From the NCBI GenBank assembly GCA_044867805.1, contig JBIOVQ010000237.1:1-16439 (forward strand): 16,439 bases of DNA. Direction: 5' to 3'. The notes under the pieces were generated by a model. That model saw only the letters and a program-made list of their open reading frames with translations. It was not told the origin of the DNA and made no database searches. Both the position numbers and the translations under genes were made by a program. Positions 1 through 7,236 of this stretch are shown here, piece by piece. The first letter of the stretch is position 1; the number at the start of each line of letters is the position of its first letter. The DNA comes from SG8-41 sp044867805. GTDB taxonomy: Bacteria; Pseudomonadota; Gammaproteobacteria; Burkholderiales; SG8-41.

Positions 1-95
1 CCAGTTCGCTCCGCGGGCCCGACGGAGCCCGACGCCGCCAAGGCGAGAATAGCCAGCGCCATCGCCGCCGCGTGCCGGTTCATTCCAGGCCGCAT
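1..95 (-). CDS. N-terminus of a probable secreted protein (partial, runs off left edge)
   Basis: Read on the minus strand from an ATG at 95 (a second ATG lies at 83), the frame stays open to the window edge. The ~31 residues start MRPGMNRHAAAMALAILALAASG and look like a classical signal peptide: Arg/His near the start, a hydrophobic Ala/Leu core, then small residues suitable for signal peptidase I. No mature domain is visible, so the function cannot be named. A TATGAT box at 102-107 sits only 6 bases before the first ATG. If it is a -10 element the mRNA would be nearly leaderless or would use the second ATG. The gene points the same way as everything to its right up to the phosphorylase. Confidence 0.45.
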   Translation of the reverse strand, partial: MRPGMNRHAAAMALAILALAASGSVGPAERT

Positions 96-136
96 GAAAC
101 AATCATACCCGCATTGCCGCAAGGCGAGACACGCCG

Positions 137-418
137 CTACGACGACCCCGCTCGATCCCCGCGCCCGTTTGTTGCCGCTCCGGCGGGACCCGCGGGCGGG
201 TCCACCACGCGCAGCGCGACCCTGTTCTTTCCGCTGCGCTTGACGCCGAACATCGTCTCGTCCGCCTGGTTGACGAGCCAATCCGCCGAAGACTGAGGTT
301 CGCGGACTACCACCACGCCGACGCTGAAGCCGACGATTCCCCTTCCGCTTCCGGCAGCGCGCCCAGCGCGCGGCGCAGCCTGCCGATCACCGGCGGAAGC
401 CGCGCGCAACCGGAAGCA
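137..418 (-). pseudogene. Remnant of a GGDEF (diguanylate cyclase) domain, truncated and frameshifted
   Basis: The minus-strand frame ending at 137 encodes GFSVGVVVV, then ADWLVNQADETMF and GVKRSGKNRVALRVV. This is the C-terminal signature of GGDEF domains (S-I/V-G-V strand, then ADE-x-M/L-Y-x-x-K-x-x-G-K-N-R). Just upstream the matching text lies in a different frame: codons from 390 down to about 334 read VIGRLRRALGALPEAEGE, the helix that normally precedes this strand. The switch falls at about 334-345, next to a run of four C/G bases at 339-342, a plausible indel site. The GG[DE]EF motif, the substrate-binding half and any sensor domain are absent, because the amidotransferase gene begins immediately upstream (its stop is at 419-421). 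I read this as a dead fragment left by a deletion or rearrangement. The GGDEF assignment of the last ~45 residues is fairly firm; the exact breakpoints are not. Confidence 0.6.
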
Positions 419-1246
419 TCATGCCGTCGCGGTTCCCTCGGCGGCCGGCTTCGGTGCGTGACGGTTACGCGCCTTCTCCGCATTCCCGAGAAACTCCCGC
501 AGCAGCGGTTCCCCGTCGAGGAGATCGGGATTCCCGGGATCGTGGAACTCGGGGTGCCACTGCACGCCGAGAACGTAGCTCGAACCGCGCCAGCGCATCG
601 CTTCGATCACCCGATCGGGCACCGAGAACGCTTCTACAGCCAGATCCTTGCCGATGACCTTCGCCGCCTGATGGTGGATGCTGTTGACCCGCGCATTGCT
701 TATGCCCGGATAGAGCCCGGCGAGCCCGCTGCCGGGCATGATGGAGATCGCGTGATAGTGCTCGTCGTAGGCGTCGAGGTCCAGGTGCTCGCGGCCCCCT
801 GCGTGCTGCGACGAGACGTCCTGGTACAGGGTGCCGCCGAAGGCGACGTTGATGAGCTGGAGCCCGCGGCAGATCCCCAGCACCGGCTTGCCGCGGGAGA
901 CGAACTCCTGCAGGAGGTCGATCTCGTAGAGGTCGCGCACACGGTCTCCCGTCCAGGCCGGCTTGAGCGGGGTCTCCCCGTAGGTGAGCGGGCTCACATC
1001 GGCGCCCCCTTGCAGCACCAGCCCATCGAGTTCCTCCACGTAATCCGCGACCCGGATATTGCCGCGCCGCAACAAGCCGTCGCCGCCGATGGAAGGAACC
1101 ATGAAGACGAGCGTGCCCGCGGTCATCAGCCAGTGCGCGACCGTCTGCTCCAGGTACTGCAGCGTCTTGCCGCTGAAGCCCAGTTCCCGCGGGGGGCTGT
1201 GCATGAACCGCGGCGAGATCCCGATTCTGAGCGGCTTGCGCGTCAC
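419..1246 (-). CDS. Class I glutamine amidotransferase, peptidase C26 / gamma-glutamyl-GABA hydrolase (PuuD-like) family
   Basis: The 275-residue protein has a class I amidotransferase fold with a complete Cys-His-Glu triad. LVLQGGADVSP is near residue 77, the nucleophile Cys126 sits in VLGICRGLQLIN, and His231 and Glu233 sit in GVQWHPEF. The LQGGxDVxP segment and stand-alone organisation point to the C26/PuuD group, which hydrolyses gamma-glutamyl amide bonds. The substrate here is unknown. I chose the GTG at 1246 because it overlaps the stop of the upstream ligase gene as GTGA and directly precedes the conserved KPLRIGISPRF strand. An in-frame GTG at 1294 would add 16 unconserved, Arg/Lys/Gly-rich residues encoded inside the ligase gene. 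It is the last gene of the antiporter-ligase-amidotransferase trio. Pairing with a gamma-glutamyl ligase suggests it cleaves the ligase product, which is inference. Confidence 0.88.
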   Translation of the reverse strand: MTRKPLRIGISPRFMHSPPRELGFSGKTLQYLEQTVAHWLMTAGTLVFMVPSIGGDGLLRRGNIRVADYVEELDGLVLQGGADVSPLTYGETPLKPAWTGDRVRDLYEIDLLQEFVSRGKPVLGICRGLQLINVAFGGTLYQDVSSQHAGGREHLDLDAYDEHYHAISIMPGSGLAGLYPGISNARVNSIHHQAAKVIGKDLAVEAFSVPDRVIEAMRWRGSSYVLGVQWHPEFHDPGNPDLLDGEPLLREFLGNAEKARNRHAPKPAAEGTATA

Positions 1247-2403
1247 GGCTTTTGCGCGTCCTTTTCCTTCTCGGGCTGGCTCGCGCCCATCCACAAATCG
1301 CTCTGCATGCGCGCGACGTCGTTGAGCGACTTGCGCTCCTTGTATGACTGCCGCAGCCAGGCGGCGTCCGTGCGCGCCCCCTCGACGTCGGCCCCGAGTT
1401 GCACCAGCGCGCGGCCATTATCGAGCGCCGCAGCGTGCGGCGACAGCATCTTGAGGGTATCGAGCACTTCCTCGCGCAGGCTTACGGTGCGTCGCGTATA
1501 GGCATCCACGAGCTTCGCGTCCAGTCCGTAGCGGCAGGCCTGGAAGCGGTTGTAGTTGTAGAGAACGTAGACGTCGCGCTCGGGGGCGAGCGGCCGATCT
1601 GCCAGTATGTGGCGGGCCAGCGTCTGCGCGTAGGCTGCCAGCAGTGCCGCGCGCTCCACGGTAAGGGGGGTGTCGAAGACCCGGATCTCGACCGTCCCGT
1701 ACTCGGGCTTGGGCCGGATGTCCCAGTAAAAGTCCTTCATGCTGTCGACGATGCCGTAGCCGCGCATCTTCTCGAAGTACTGGAGGAACTCGCTCCACGA
1801 GTGCACGAACGGAAGCTGCCCCGAGAGCGGGAAGGCGCTGACGGTATTCAAGCGCGAGGACTGGTAGGAGGTGTCCTCGCCCTGCTGGAACGGGGAAGAC
1901 GCGGAGAGCGCGATGAAGTGCGGCACGTAGCGCGACAGGATATGCGCCAGATAGATCGCCGCGTCTCCATCCGGACACCCGATGTGCACGTGCTGCCCGA
2001 AGATCGTGAACTGCTTGGCCAGATAGCCGTAGAGCTCGAGCAGGTAATTGAAGCGCTCGGTCGGATAGATGCGCCGGTCCACCCACGTGTGGAAGGGATG
2101 CGATCCCCCGCCGGCGATGCGGATGTTCAGGCGCCGCGCGGCCTGGGTCACCGCGTCGCGGATCAGCTTGAGCTCCGCGACCAGCGTATCGTGGCCGTGG
2201 TGGATCGAGCTGTTTACCTCGATCATGCTTTCCGTGATCTCCGGCTTGACCGCGCCCGGTGGTGGGGACTTCTCGAGCAACCCGATCAGGTCGGCGGCGT
2301 CGCGCGCGAGGTCGAAATCGCGGGAATTGAGGATTTGCAGCTCCAGCTCGACGCCGACGGACTGGCCGTTCGACGGCTTGAACTCCATCTCGGAGGCGCT
2401 CAT
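1243..2403 (-). CDS. YbdK-type carboxylate-amine ligase (glutamate-cysteine ligase family 2)
   Basis: The 386-residue protein is close to E. coli YbdK in length (about 370). Family marks include the N-terminal VGVELELQIL, with acidic residues of the metal/ATP site, MIEVNSSIH in the Glu-binding region, AGGGSHPFHTW, FGQHVHIG, and the C-terminal GTVEIRVFDTP. GCS2 enzymes use ATP to join the gamma-carboxyl of glutamate to an amine. YbdK itself has only weak gamma-glutamylcysteine ligase activity, and the physiological amine is unknown for most members. The ATG at 2403 overlaps the TGA of the antiporter gene as ATGA, and the TGA at 1243-1245 overlaps the GTG of the amidotransferase gene, so all three are probably translationally coupled. 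It is cytosolic, with no signal peptide or membrane segment. Confidence 0.9.
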   Translation of the reverse strand: MSASEMEFKPSNGQSVGVELELQILNSRDFDLARDAADLIGLLEKSPPPGAVKPEITESMIEVNSSIHHGHDTLVAELKLIRDAVTQAARRLNIRIAGGGSHPFHTWVDRRIYPTERFNYLLELYGYLAKQFTIFGQHVHIGCPDGDAAIYLAHILSRYVPHFIALSASSPFQQGEDTSYQSSRLNTVSAFPLSGQLPFVHSWSEFLQYFEKMRGYGIVDSMKDFYWDIRPKPEYGTVEIRVFDTPLTVERAALLAAYAQTLARHILADRPLAPERDVYVLYNYNRFQACRYGLDAKLVDAYTRRTVSLREEVLDTLKMLSPHAAALDNGRALVQLGADVEGARTDAAWLRQSYKERKSLNDVARMQSDLWMGASQPEKEKDAQKP

Positions 2404-3608
2404 GGCTCTTCGGCCCGCGCTTCACCGGCACGCGTCAGCGCGAACTGCACCGCAATCGGGCCGGCCAGCTCCAGGATCAACACGGCGGAAAGCACGATTG
2501 CCGAAAGCCGCTCGCCGAATTCGGGGTAGAGGCGTGTCGCGCCCTCCAGCATCGAGATCGCCAGGCCCGACATCGGCGTCAGGGCAAGGCAGATCGAGCC
2601 GGCTGCCCCGGGGCGCAGCCCGCTGAAGTACGTCAAGCCCATGACGCTCACCGATTTGCCGGCGAAGCGGGCGAGCACGAACACCAGCGCGAGCCCGCCG
2701 CCGGCCATCAGCTCGCCCACGCCGAGAGTCGCCCCGCTGACAACGAACAGGACCACCACGAACGTTTCGCCGACGGGCCCCATGTCGAACGGCTTCAGGT
2801 CGTGGCGCTGGTCGAGATTGCGGGAGAACATCCCGAACGTCAGCAATGCCAGCACTACCGACAGCTCGAGCATGCGCGCCGCCCCGATCGTGAGCGCGAT
2901 CAGCGCGAGGGTCATGACGAAATGCCCGCGCTCGCTCCTGCCGAGCCATCGCGCGAGGACCATGGCCGCGAGATTCGCCAGATAGCCAAGCAGCGTCGAT
3001 CCCGCCAGGAGGTAGAGCGGATGCAGCACCACGATTGCCCAGCCCGCGCGGTACTCGTGGTGTATCCCGGCGAGCAGCATGGTCGCGACGACGAAAGCGA
3101 TCACGTTGTTCATCGCGACGAGGCTCATCGTGCGCTCGGTCACCTGCCCTTCGGCCCGGAGCTCGTGCACGACGGTCATGACCACGGCCGGCGAGGTGGC
3201 GATGCCGATGGACGCCGCGACAGCCGCGTACAGCGGTCTTACGTCGAACAGCAGCAGCGCCAGGAAAATCAGCGCGAATGAAAGCGCGGATTCCAGCACG
3301 CTGGTCGCCCCGAGCCACGGATCGCGCCTGAGCCACGCGAGATCGACCCGCCGGCCCAGCGCGTAGAGGATCAGCCCGAGCGCGATCTCGACGAATATCC
3401 ACGCTTCCTTGACGAGCTGCGCATCGAGCAGGTTGAGGCCGCCGCCGCCGAGCGCGAGCCCCATCAGCACGTAGCCGACGACACGCGGGGTGGACAGCAG
3501 GCGTCTTGCGAGCTCGCCCCCGACCACACCCGCGAGCAGCAGCATGCCGAACAGCGCGAGCGCGTTGGCTGCAGGCGGAAGCTTTGGCAGAAAGCCCAGC
3601 TCTGTCAT
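2400..3608 (-). CDS. CPA2/Kef-like cation:proton antiporter, membrane domain only
   Basis: This is a 402-residue, highly hydrophobic protein with about 11-13 predicted membrane segments of the Na+/H+ exchanger fold. The crossover-helix-like segment IATSPAVVMTVVHEL is at residues 136-150. There is no C-terminal RCK/TrkA-N domain, so unlike KefB/KefC it has no obvious cytosolic nucleotide or glutathione gating module. The frame stays open upstream to a possible start at 3791, but I chose the ATG at 3608 because MTELGFLPKLPPAANALALFG runs straight into the first helix, while the upstream 61 codons are Arg/Ala-rich and look like intergenic read-through. Where CPA antiporters usually carry ND, DD or QD, this protein reads AMNNVIAF (Asn167-Asn168), so the usual ion-binding Asp seems replaced. 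The transported ion cannot be told from sequence. Its stop overlaps the start of the YbdK-like gene by four bases. Confidence 0.85.
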   Translation of the reverse strand: MTELGFLPKLPPAANALALFGMLLLAGVVGGELARRLLSTPRVVGYVLMGLALGGGGLNLLDAQLVKEAWIFVEIALGLILYALGRRVDLAWLRRDPWLGATSVLESALSFALIFLALLLFDVRPLYAAVAASIGIATSPAVVMTVVHELRAEGQVTERTMSLVAMNNVIAFVVATMLLAGIHHEYRAGWAIVVLHPLYLLAGSTLLGYLANLAAMVLARWLGRSERGHFVMTLALIALTIGAARMLELSVVLALLTFGMFSRNLDQRHDLKPFDMGPVGETFVVVLFVVSGATLGVGELMAGGGLALVFVLARFAGKSVSVMGLTYFSGLRPGAAGSICLALTPMSGLAISMLEGATRLYPEFGERLSAIVLSAVLILELAGPIAVQFALTRAGEARAEEP

Positions 3609-3870
3609 GACAAACCGCTCATCCGAACCGGCGACGGCTGACCGTGCCCACGCGCGTGGGCGCTGCTTTGTTTCGACTCCAGCGCTGGCGTGCAGGCGCT
3701 GGTAACGAGGTGGAGTACCTATGCATGATACCGCACAAAAGCGGATTGGCCACGCCTGCGCGAGGCGCGTCGCCGCGTTGCTGGCACGCATCGAGCGGGA
3801 GCTCCGATCGCGTCACGTTCGCAGCCAGGCGCGCGCGCGCACTCGACACCCGGGCGGGACGCTGTCGTAT
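3609..3870. other. Intergenic region between otsA and the antiporter gene
   Basis: These 262 bases separate the end of otsA from the chosen start of the antiporter. They carry a perfect 16-base palindrome at 3646-3661 and a 12-base alternating GC run at 3829-3840. A plus-strand ATG at 3721 is preceded by GGTGGAG, but the frame it opens is antisense to otsA and lacks recognisable domains. The region is large enough for a promoter of the antiporter trio. The best -10-like box on the minus strand is TATCAT near 3730-3735, without a convincing -35. No clear terminator for otsA was seen. Confidence 0.4.
3646..3661. repeat. Perfect 16-base palindrome upstream of the antiporter gene
   Basis: The sequence GCCCACGCGCGTGGGC equals its own reverse complement. 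As RNA it could form a 6-base-pair stem with a GCGC loop. As DNA it could be an operator for a dimeric regulator. It lies 38 bases upstream of the chosen antiporter start. A T-rich stretch (TTTGTTT) follows a few bases later on the plus strand, but no T-tract follows on the minus strand, so it is not a convincing terminator for otsA. Confidence 0.4.
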
Positions 3871-5367
3871 CTAGAACGGCAGGAGATCGGAAGCTTCGAC
3901 GGGCGAGAAGTGCTCGGGCTGCGGGAAGGCACTGAGATCCTTCGTGATCGCGGCGCGCAGAAACGAGTCCACCCACCGGAACACGTCGTTGTCCCGGATC
4001 GAGCGCCGCATGCTGCGCATGCGGGCCCGGCGCTCGCGCTCGTCCATCCGGTAGGCGCGGCGGATCCCGTCCGCGACGCCCTCGATGTCGTACGGGTTCA
4101 CCAGCAGCGCGCCGCGCGCGAGCTGCGCCGCGGCACCGGCGAACTCCGACAGGATCAGGACGCAGTCCTCCTCGATGCTGCACGCGCAGTATTCCTTCGC
4201 CACCAGGTTCATGCCGTCCTTCAGCGGCGTGATCAGGGCGATGTCGGCCGCGCGGTAATAGGCGAGCAGGTCGAGGCGGGACAGGCTGCGGTACTCGTAC
4301 CACACCGGGACCCACCCGCCGGGGCGCACGAACGAGCCGTTGATGCGGCCGACCAGCTGCTCGATCTCGGTCTTGAGCTCGCGGTAGCGGTCGATGTCCT
4401 CGCGGCTCGGCACGACCACCTGCATCAGCGAGACGCGCTCGCGCAGGTCCGGGTAGCGCTCCAGCAGGTTGTGGAACGCCCGCAGCCGCAGCGGGATGCC
4501 CTTGGTGTAGTCGAGGCGGTCGATCCCCAGGATCAGCTTCCGGTTGGGCAGCAGCGCATGCAGTTCTTTCGCCCGGTCGGCGACCTCGACCGCAGCCGCC
4601 TGGCGCATGAAGGAATTGTAGTCGATGCTGATCGGGAAATTACCGATACGCAGCTTGCGGCGGGCGAGCCGGGCCTGCAGCAACTGCCCGCGGCCGTCGA
4701 ATTCGGCGGCGGGCACCAGGGCGCGCACGCATAGCACGAAATTACGGCGGTCGCGCATTGTCTGGAACCCGACGAGGTCGAATTCCATCAGCGATTCGAT
4801 GATTTCGCGGCGCCACGGGAGCTTGAGGAATATGTCGGGGGAGGGAAACGGGATATGCAGGAAGAACCCGATGCGGGTCCGGGTCTCGAGGCGACGCATC
4901 TCGGCAGCGACGCTCATCAAGTGGTAGTCATGCACCCACACGAAATCCCCGGCACCGGTCGACGCATGCACCACCTCCGCGAACTTCCGGTTGACCTCAC
5001 GGTAGGTGCGCCAGTAGGCGGGGTCGAAATTGCACAGCGACTGCAGGTCGTGAAACAGCGGCCAGACGACCTCGTTCGAGAACCCCTCGTAGAAATTGCG
5101 CACTTCCTCCCGCGTCAGCGACACCGACCTCAGGGCGTAACCTGCGCCTTCACCGGCGCTCGCCAGCTCGCTATCCAGGTCCGGGGAGTCCTCCGCCGCG
5201 CCCGGCCAGCCGATCCACATGCCCCCGCGGTGCCGCAGCACGGGAAGCAATGCCGTCACCAGGCCGCCGCCGCTCGGTTCCGCCTGCCACCTCCCGTCCT
5301 CCGCGCGCCGGAACGAGAACGGCAGCCGGTTCGACACGACGATCAGCTGCTCACGCCGCGCCGCCAC
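3871..5367 (-). CDS. otsA: Alpha,alpha-trehalose-phosphate synthase (UDP-forming)
   Basis: OtsA (GT20) transfers glucose from UDP-glucose to glucose-6-phosphate to give trehalose-6-phosphate in the cytosol. The GTG at 5367 gives 498 residues (E. coli OtsA 474). Motifs in order are VSNRLPF (11-17), the SGGG loop (32-35), WVHDYHLM (144-151, with the conserved Asp147), GFFLHIPFPSPDIF (167-180), GIDRLDYTKGIPLR (281-294, Arg284 and Lys289 of the donor phosphate site) and PLKDGMNLVAKEY (381-393). The frame is open upstream to 5607, but that part overlaps the channel gene and is Ser/Arg/Thr-rich shadow. The GTG has a perfect AGGAGG six bases upstream, inside the 3' end of the channel gene, so the two coding regions overlap by 17 bases and are probably coupled. 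It works with the OtsB module two positions upstream. Confidence 0.95.
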   Translation of the reverse strand: MAARREQLIVVSNRLPFSFRRAEDGRWQAEPSGGGLVTALLPVLRHRGGMWIGWPGAAEDSPDLDSELASAGEGAGYALRSVSLTREEVRNFYEGFSNEVVWPLFHDLQSLCNFDPAYWRTYREVNRKFAEVVHASTGAGDFVWVHDYHLMSVAAEMRRLETRTRIGFFLHIPFPSPDIFLKLPWRREIIESLMEFDLVGFQTMRDRRNFVLCVRALVPAAEFDGRGQLLQARLARRKLRIGNFPISIDYNSFMRQAAAVEVADRAKELHALLPNRKLILGIDRLDYTKGIPLRLRAFHNLLERYPDLRERVSLMQVVVPSREDIDRYRELKTEIEQLVGRINGSFVRPGGWVPVWYEYRSLSRLDLLAYYRAADIALITPLKDGMNLVAKEYCACSIEEDCVLILSEFAGAAAQLARGALLVNPYDIEGVADGIRRAYRMDERERRARMRSMRRSIRDNDVFRWVDSFLRAAITKDLSAFPQPEHFSPVEASDLLPF

Positions 5368-6439
5368 CGGACCCCTCCTGCGCCATCGCCGGCACCGCAT
5401 GCACGTGGAGCGTCCAGGTCGGATACGCAAACTCGACGCCCTCGCGCTCGAAGCGCCGGTGGACGGCGAGGTTGATGGCCTGCTGCACGTCCATGTAGAG
5501 ATTGTAGTCGCGGTCGAGCACGTAGTACACGATCTCGAACACCAGGGCCGAATCGCCGTGCTCCTTGAAGTGCGCGCGGTCAAAGCGCGCCCGGGGCTGC
5601 GTTTCAACCGCCTCGCGCAGCCATTGGGGCACCGCCTTCAGCTTGTCCACCGGGGTCTGGTAAGTCACCCCGATCGTGAACAGCACGCGCCGCTCCCGCA
5701 TGCGCTGGAAATTGCGGATGCGGCTTTTCAGCAGGTCGCTGTTGGCGAACACCAGCATCTCGCCATCGAGACTGCGCACGCGGGTGGTCTTGATGCCGAC
5801 GCGCTCGACCTCGCCGCGCAGGTCGTCGATCACGATGAAATCGCCCACCGCGAACGGCTTGTCGAGGACTATCGACAGAGACGCGAACAGATCGCCGAGG
5901 ATATTCTGCACGGCGAGCGCAACCGCCACGCCGCCGATCCCGAGCCCCGCAACGAGCGCGGTAATGTTGAAGCCGAGCTGGTCGAGGGCGGCCAGCAGCA
6001 CAATGGTCCATAGCGCGACCTGTGCCGCGAACGTGAGCAGGCTCAATGCAGTGGCGCCCTCCGGCGCGCGCTCGCGGCTCACCGCCACTTTCTGCGCCAT
6101 CCACAGCATGATCAGGCGGTTCGCCCACAGGCCGGCCTGCGCGAGGAGCGCGAGCGCCGCGACGAGCTCGACCAGCCGGCCCAGCCGCACGGGCATGTCG
6201 AGAACGATGGTCCCGGCGTAGACCGCCACCGGCAGGAGCAGGATGAGGCTTGTCGAGCGTACCGCTGCGGCAATCAGGTCGCCCCAGCGGGGATCGGCGC
6301 GCTGCGCGAGCCGCGCGATCAACCGGCCGCCGTAGCGCTTCGCCAGCGCCATCGCCAGCCACGCCGCGGCCGCGATCGCCAGCGCCGCGAGGAAGTCCTC
6401 GGTCGCGTTCGCCTGCGTGAGCCGGGTCCACCACTTCAT
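5351..6439 (-). CDS. MscS-family mechanosensitive channel
   Basis: The 362-residue membrane protein resembles the five-helix MscS homologues (YnaI size class) more than the three-helix MscS. Hydrophobic segments lie near residues 16-34, 64-84, 90-112 and 130-155, followed by the Gly/Ala-rich pore helix GLGIGGVAVALAVQNILGDL at about 160-180. The beta domain follows directly (SIVLDKPFAVGDFIVIDDLRG, then VGIKTTRVRSLDGEML and FANSDLLKSRIRNFQR), then the alpha/beta cage domain to the C-terminus. Such channels open on membrane tension and vent solutes during hypo-osmotic shock. The ATG at 6439 overlaps the stop of the treZ-otsB frame as ATGA, and its own 3' end overlaps otsA. It is therefore embedded inside the trehalose transcription unit, fitting a role in releasing the osmolyte its neighbours make (inference). 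Confidence 0.92.
   Translation of the reverse strand: MKWWTRLTQANATEDFLAALAIAAAAWLAMALAKRYGGRLIARLAQRADPRWGDLIAAAVRSTSLILLLPVAVYAGTIVLDMPVRLGRLVELVAALALLAQAGLWANRLIMLWMAQKVAVSRERAPEGATALSLLTFAAQVALWTIVLLAALDQLGFNITALVAGLGIGGVAVALAVQNILGDLFASLSIVLDKPFAVGDFIVIDDLRGEVERVGIKTTRVRSLDGEMLVFANSDLLKSRIRNFQRMRERRVLFTIGVTYQTPVDKLKAVPQWLREAVETQPRARFDRAHFKEHGDSALVFEIVYYVLDRDYNLYMDVQQAINLAVHRRFEREGVEFAYPTWTLHVHAVPAMAQEGSGGGAA
5374..5379 (-). promoter_or_regulatory. Shine-Dalgarno site that fixes the otsA GTG start
   Basis: AGGAGG on the minus strand sits six bases before the GTG at 5367 and within the last codons of the MscS-family gene. It decides between the short 498-residue OtsA and the longer open frame. 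Confidence 0.75.
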
Positions 6440-7236
6440 TTCTGCCGCCTCTGCGCCGCGTCGCGCCAGCGCCGGAGAAAGGCGAGCAGCCCCCCGGGCG
6501 GCCTGATCCAGGCGTCGGCCGCGGTCTCGCGAAACTCGGGGCGCACCAGCACGGCGAGCCCGTGCGGCTGCATGGCGCGAAACGCGTCCTCGTCGGTCTC
6601 ATCGTCACCGAGGTAAGCCACCACAGCCCCGGCCGGGGTCTCGGACAGCACCGACTTCACGGCGTGCTCCTTGCTGCAGCCGCGGGCGCGCAGCTCTACG
6701 CCTCCGTCGAAGGACAACAATTCAAGGTCGCCGTCGGCGGCGAGCGGCTCCCACGCCCGGGGCAGCGCCTCGCGGATGCGGGCCGCGGTGAGGGCCGAGG
6801 CGCCTCTCCAATGCAGCGCGACACTGGCGGCCTTGGCCTCGACGCGGGCGCCGGCGCGCGCGATTTCACGCGCCCGGCGCTCGCCTTCGTCGAGCCGCCT
6901 GCGCGCGTTTTCGCCCGGCTGGATCCTGGCGCCGCGCCCGTCCGGCAGCAGGCGCTCCCACCCGTGCGCGCCCCACAACTCGGGTCGGCGGCGCAGGTTG
7001 AGCAGCGGAACGAGGTCTCCCACCGGCCGGCCGGTCACGATGACGACGCGGCTTGCCTCCGCTGCCATGATGGCGTCGAGCAGCTCCTCAACGCCGGGGT
7101 ACGGAGTCGCCCGCTCCGGGCGGACCTGGAACGGCGCGAGCGTTCCGTCGTAGTCGAGCATCAGTACGCGCGCCGACGCGCGGCGCGCGCGCTCGAAGAA
7201 CGGCGCGAGGTCGACGCCGGGATTCAGCGGCCGCAC
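6436..7236 (-). other. otsB: OtsB module with its own candidate GTG start
   Basis: If otsB is a separate gene, the GTG at 7236 (codon 681 of the joined frame) is the best in-frame start. It has GGAG four bases upstream, which is a short spacing. It gives 266 residues, the same as E. coli OtsB, with 27 residues before the catalytic DYDGTL. The start lies inside the last codons of a small out-of-frame leader ORF (7224-7292) that has a much stronger ribosome site, so translation could be coupled. All HAD motifs are intact, so the phosphatase is probably active whether or not it is fused. Confidence 0.6.

Noticed and set aside
96..115. TATGAT box as a sigma-70 promoter for the left-edge gene
   Set aside because: It lies only 6 bases before the ATG and has no -35 box at a suitable distance. 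It is mentioned in the gene entry but not called as a promoter.
458..1501. Long plus-strand open frame opposite the amidotransferase and ligase genes
   Set aside because: It is antisense to two well-supported genes, has low-complexity Arg/Val/Glu-rich text and no recognisable domain. It is an artefact of high GC.
3609..3791. 61-codon N-terminal extension of the antiporter
   Set aside because: Arg/Ala-rich text without a membrane segment lies over the palindrome. The ATG at 3608 starts the hydrophobic protein directly.
3829..3840. Alternating (GC)6 run as a Z-DNA or regulatory signal
   Set aside because: Short GC alternations recur across this GC-rich window, and nothing ties this one to a function.
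3721..4734. Plus-strand frame with ATG at 3721 preceded by GGTGGAG
   Set aside because: The ribosome-like site is suggestive, but the protein is antisense to otsA over most of its length and has shadow composition.
5368..5607. 80-codon N-terminal extension of OtsA
   Set aside because: It overlaps the channel gene and is Ser/Arg/Thr-rich. The GTG at 5367 has a perfect Shine-Dalgarno and precedes the conserved SNRLP strand.
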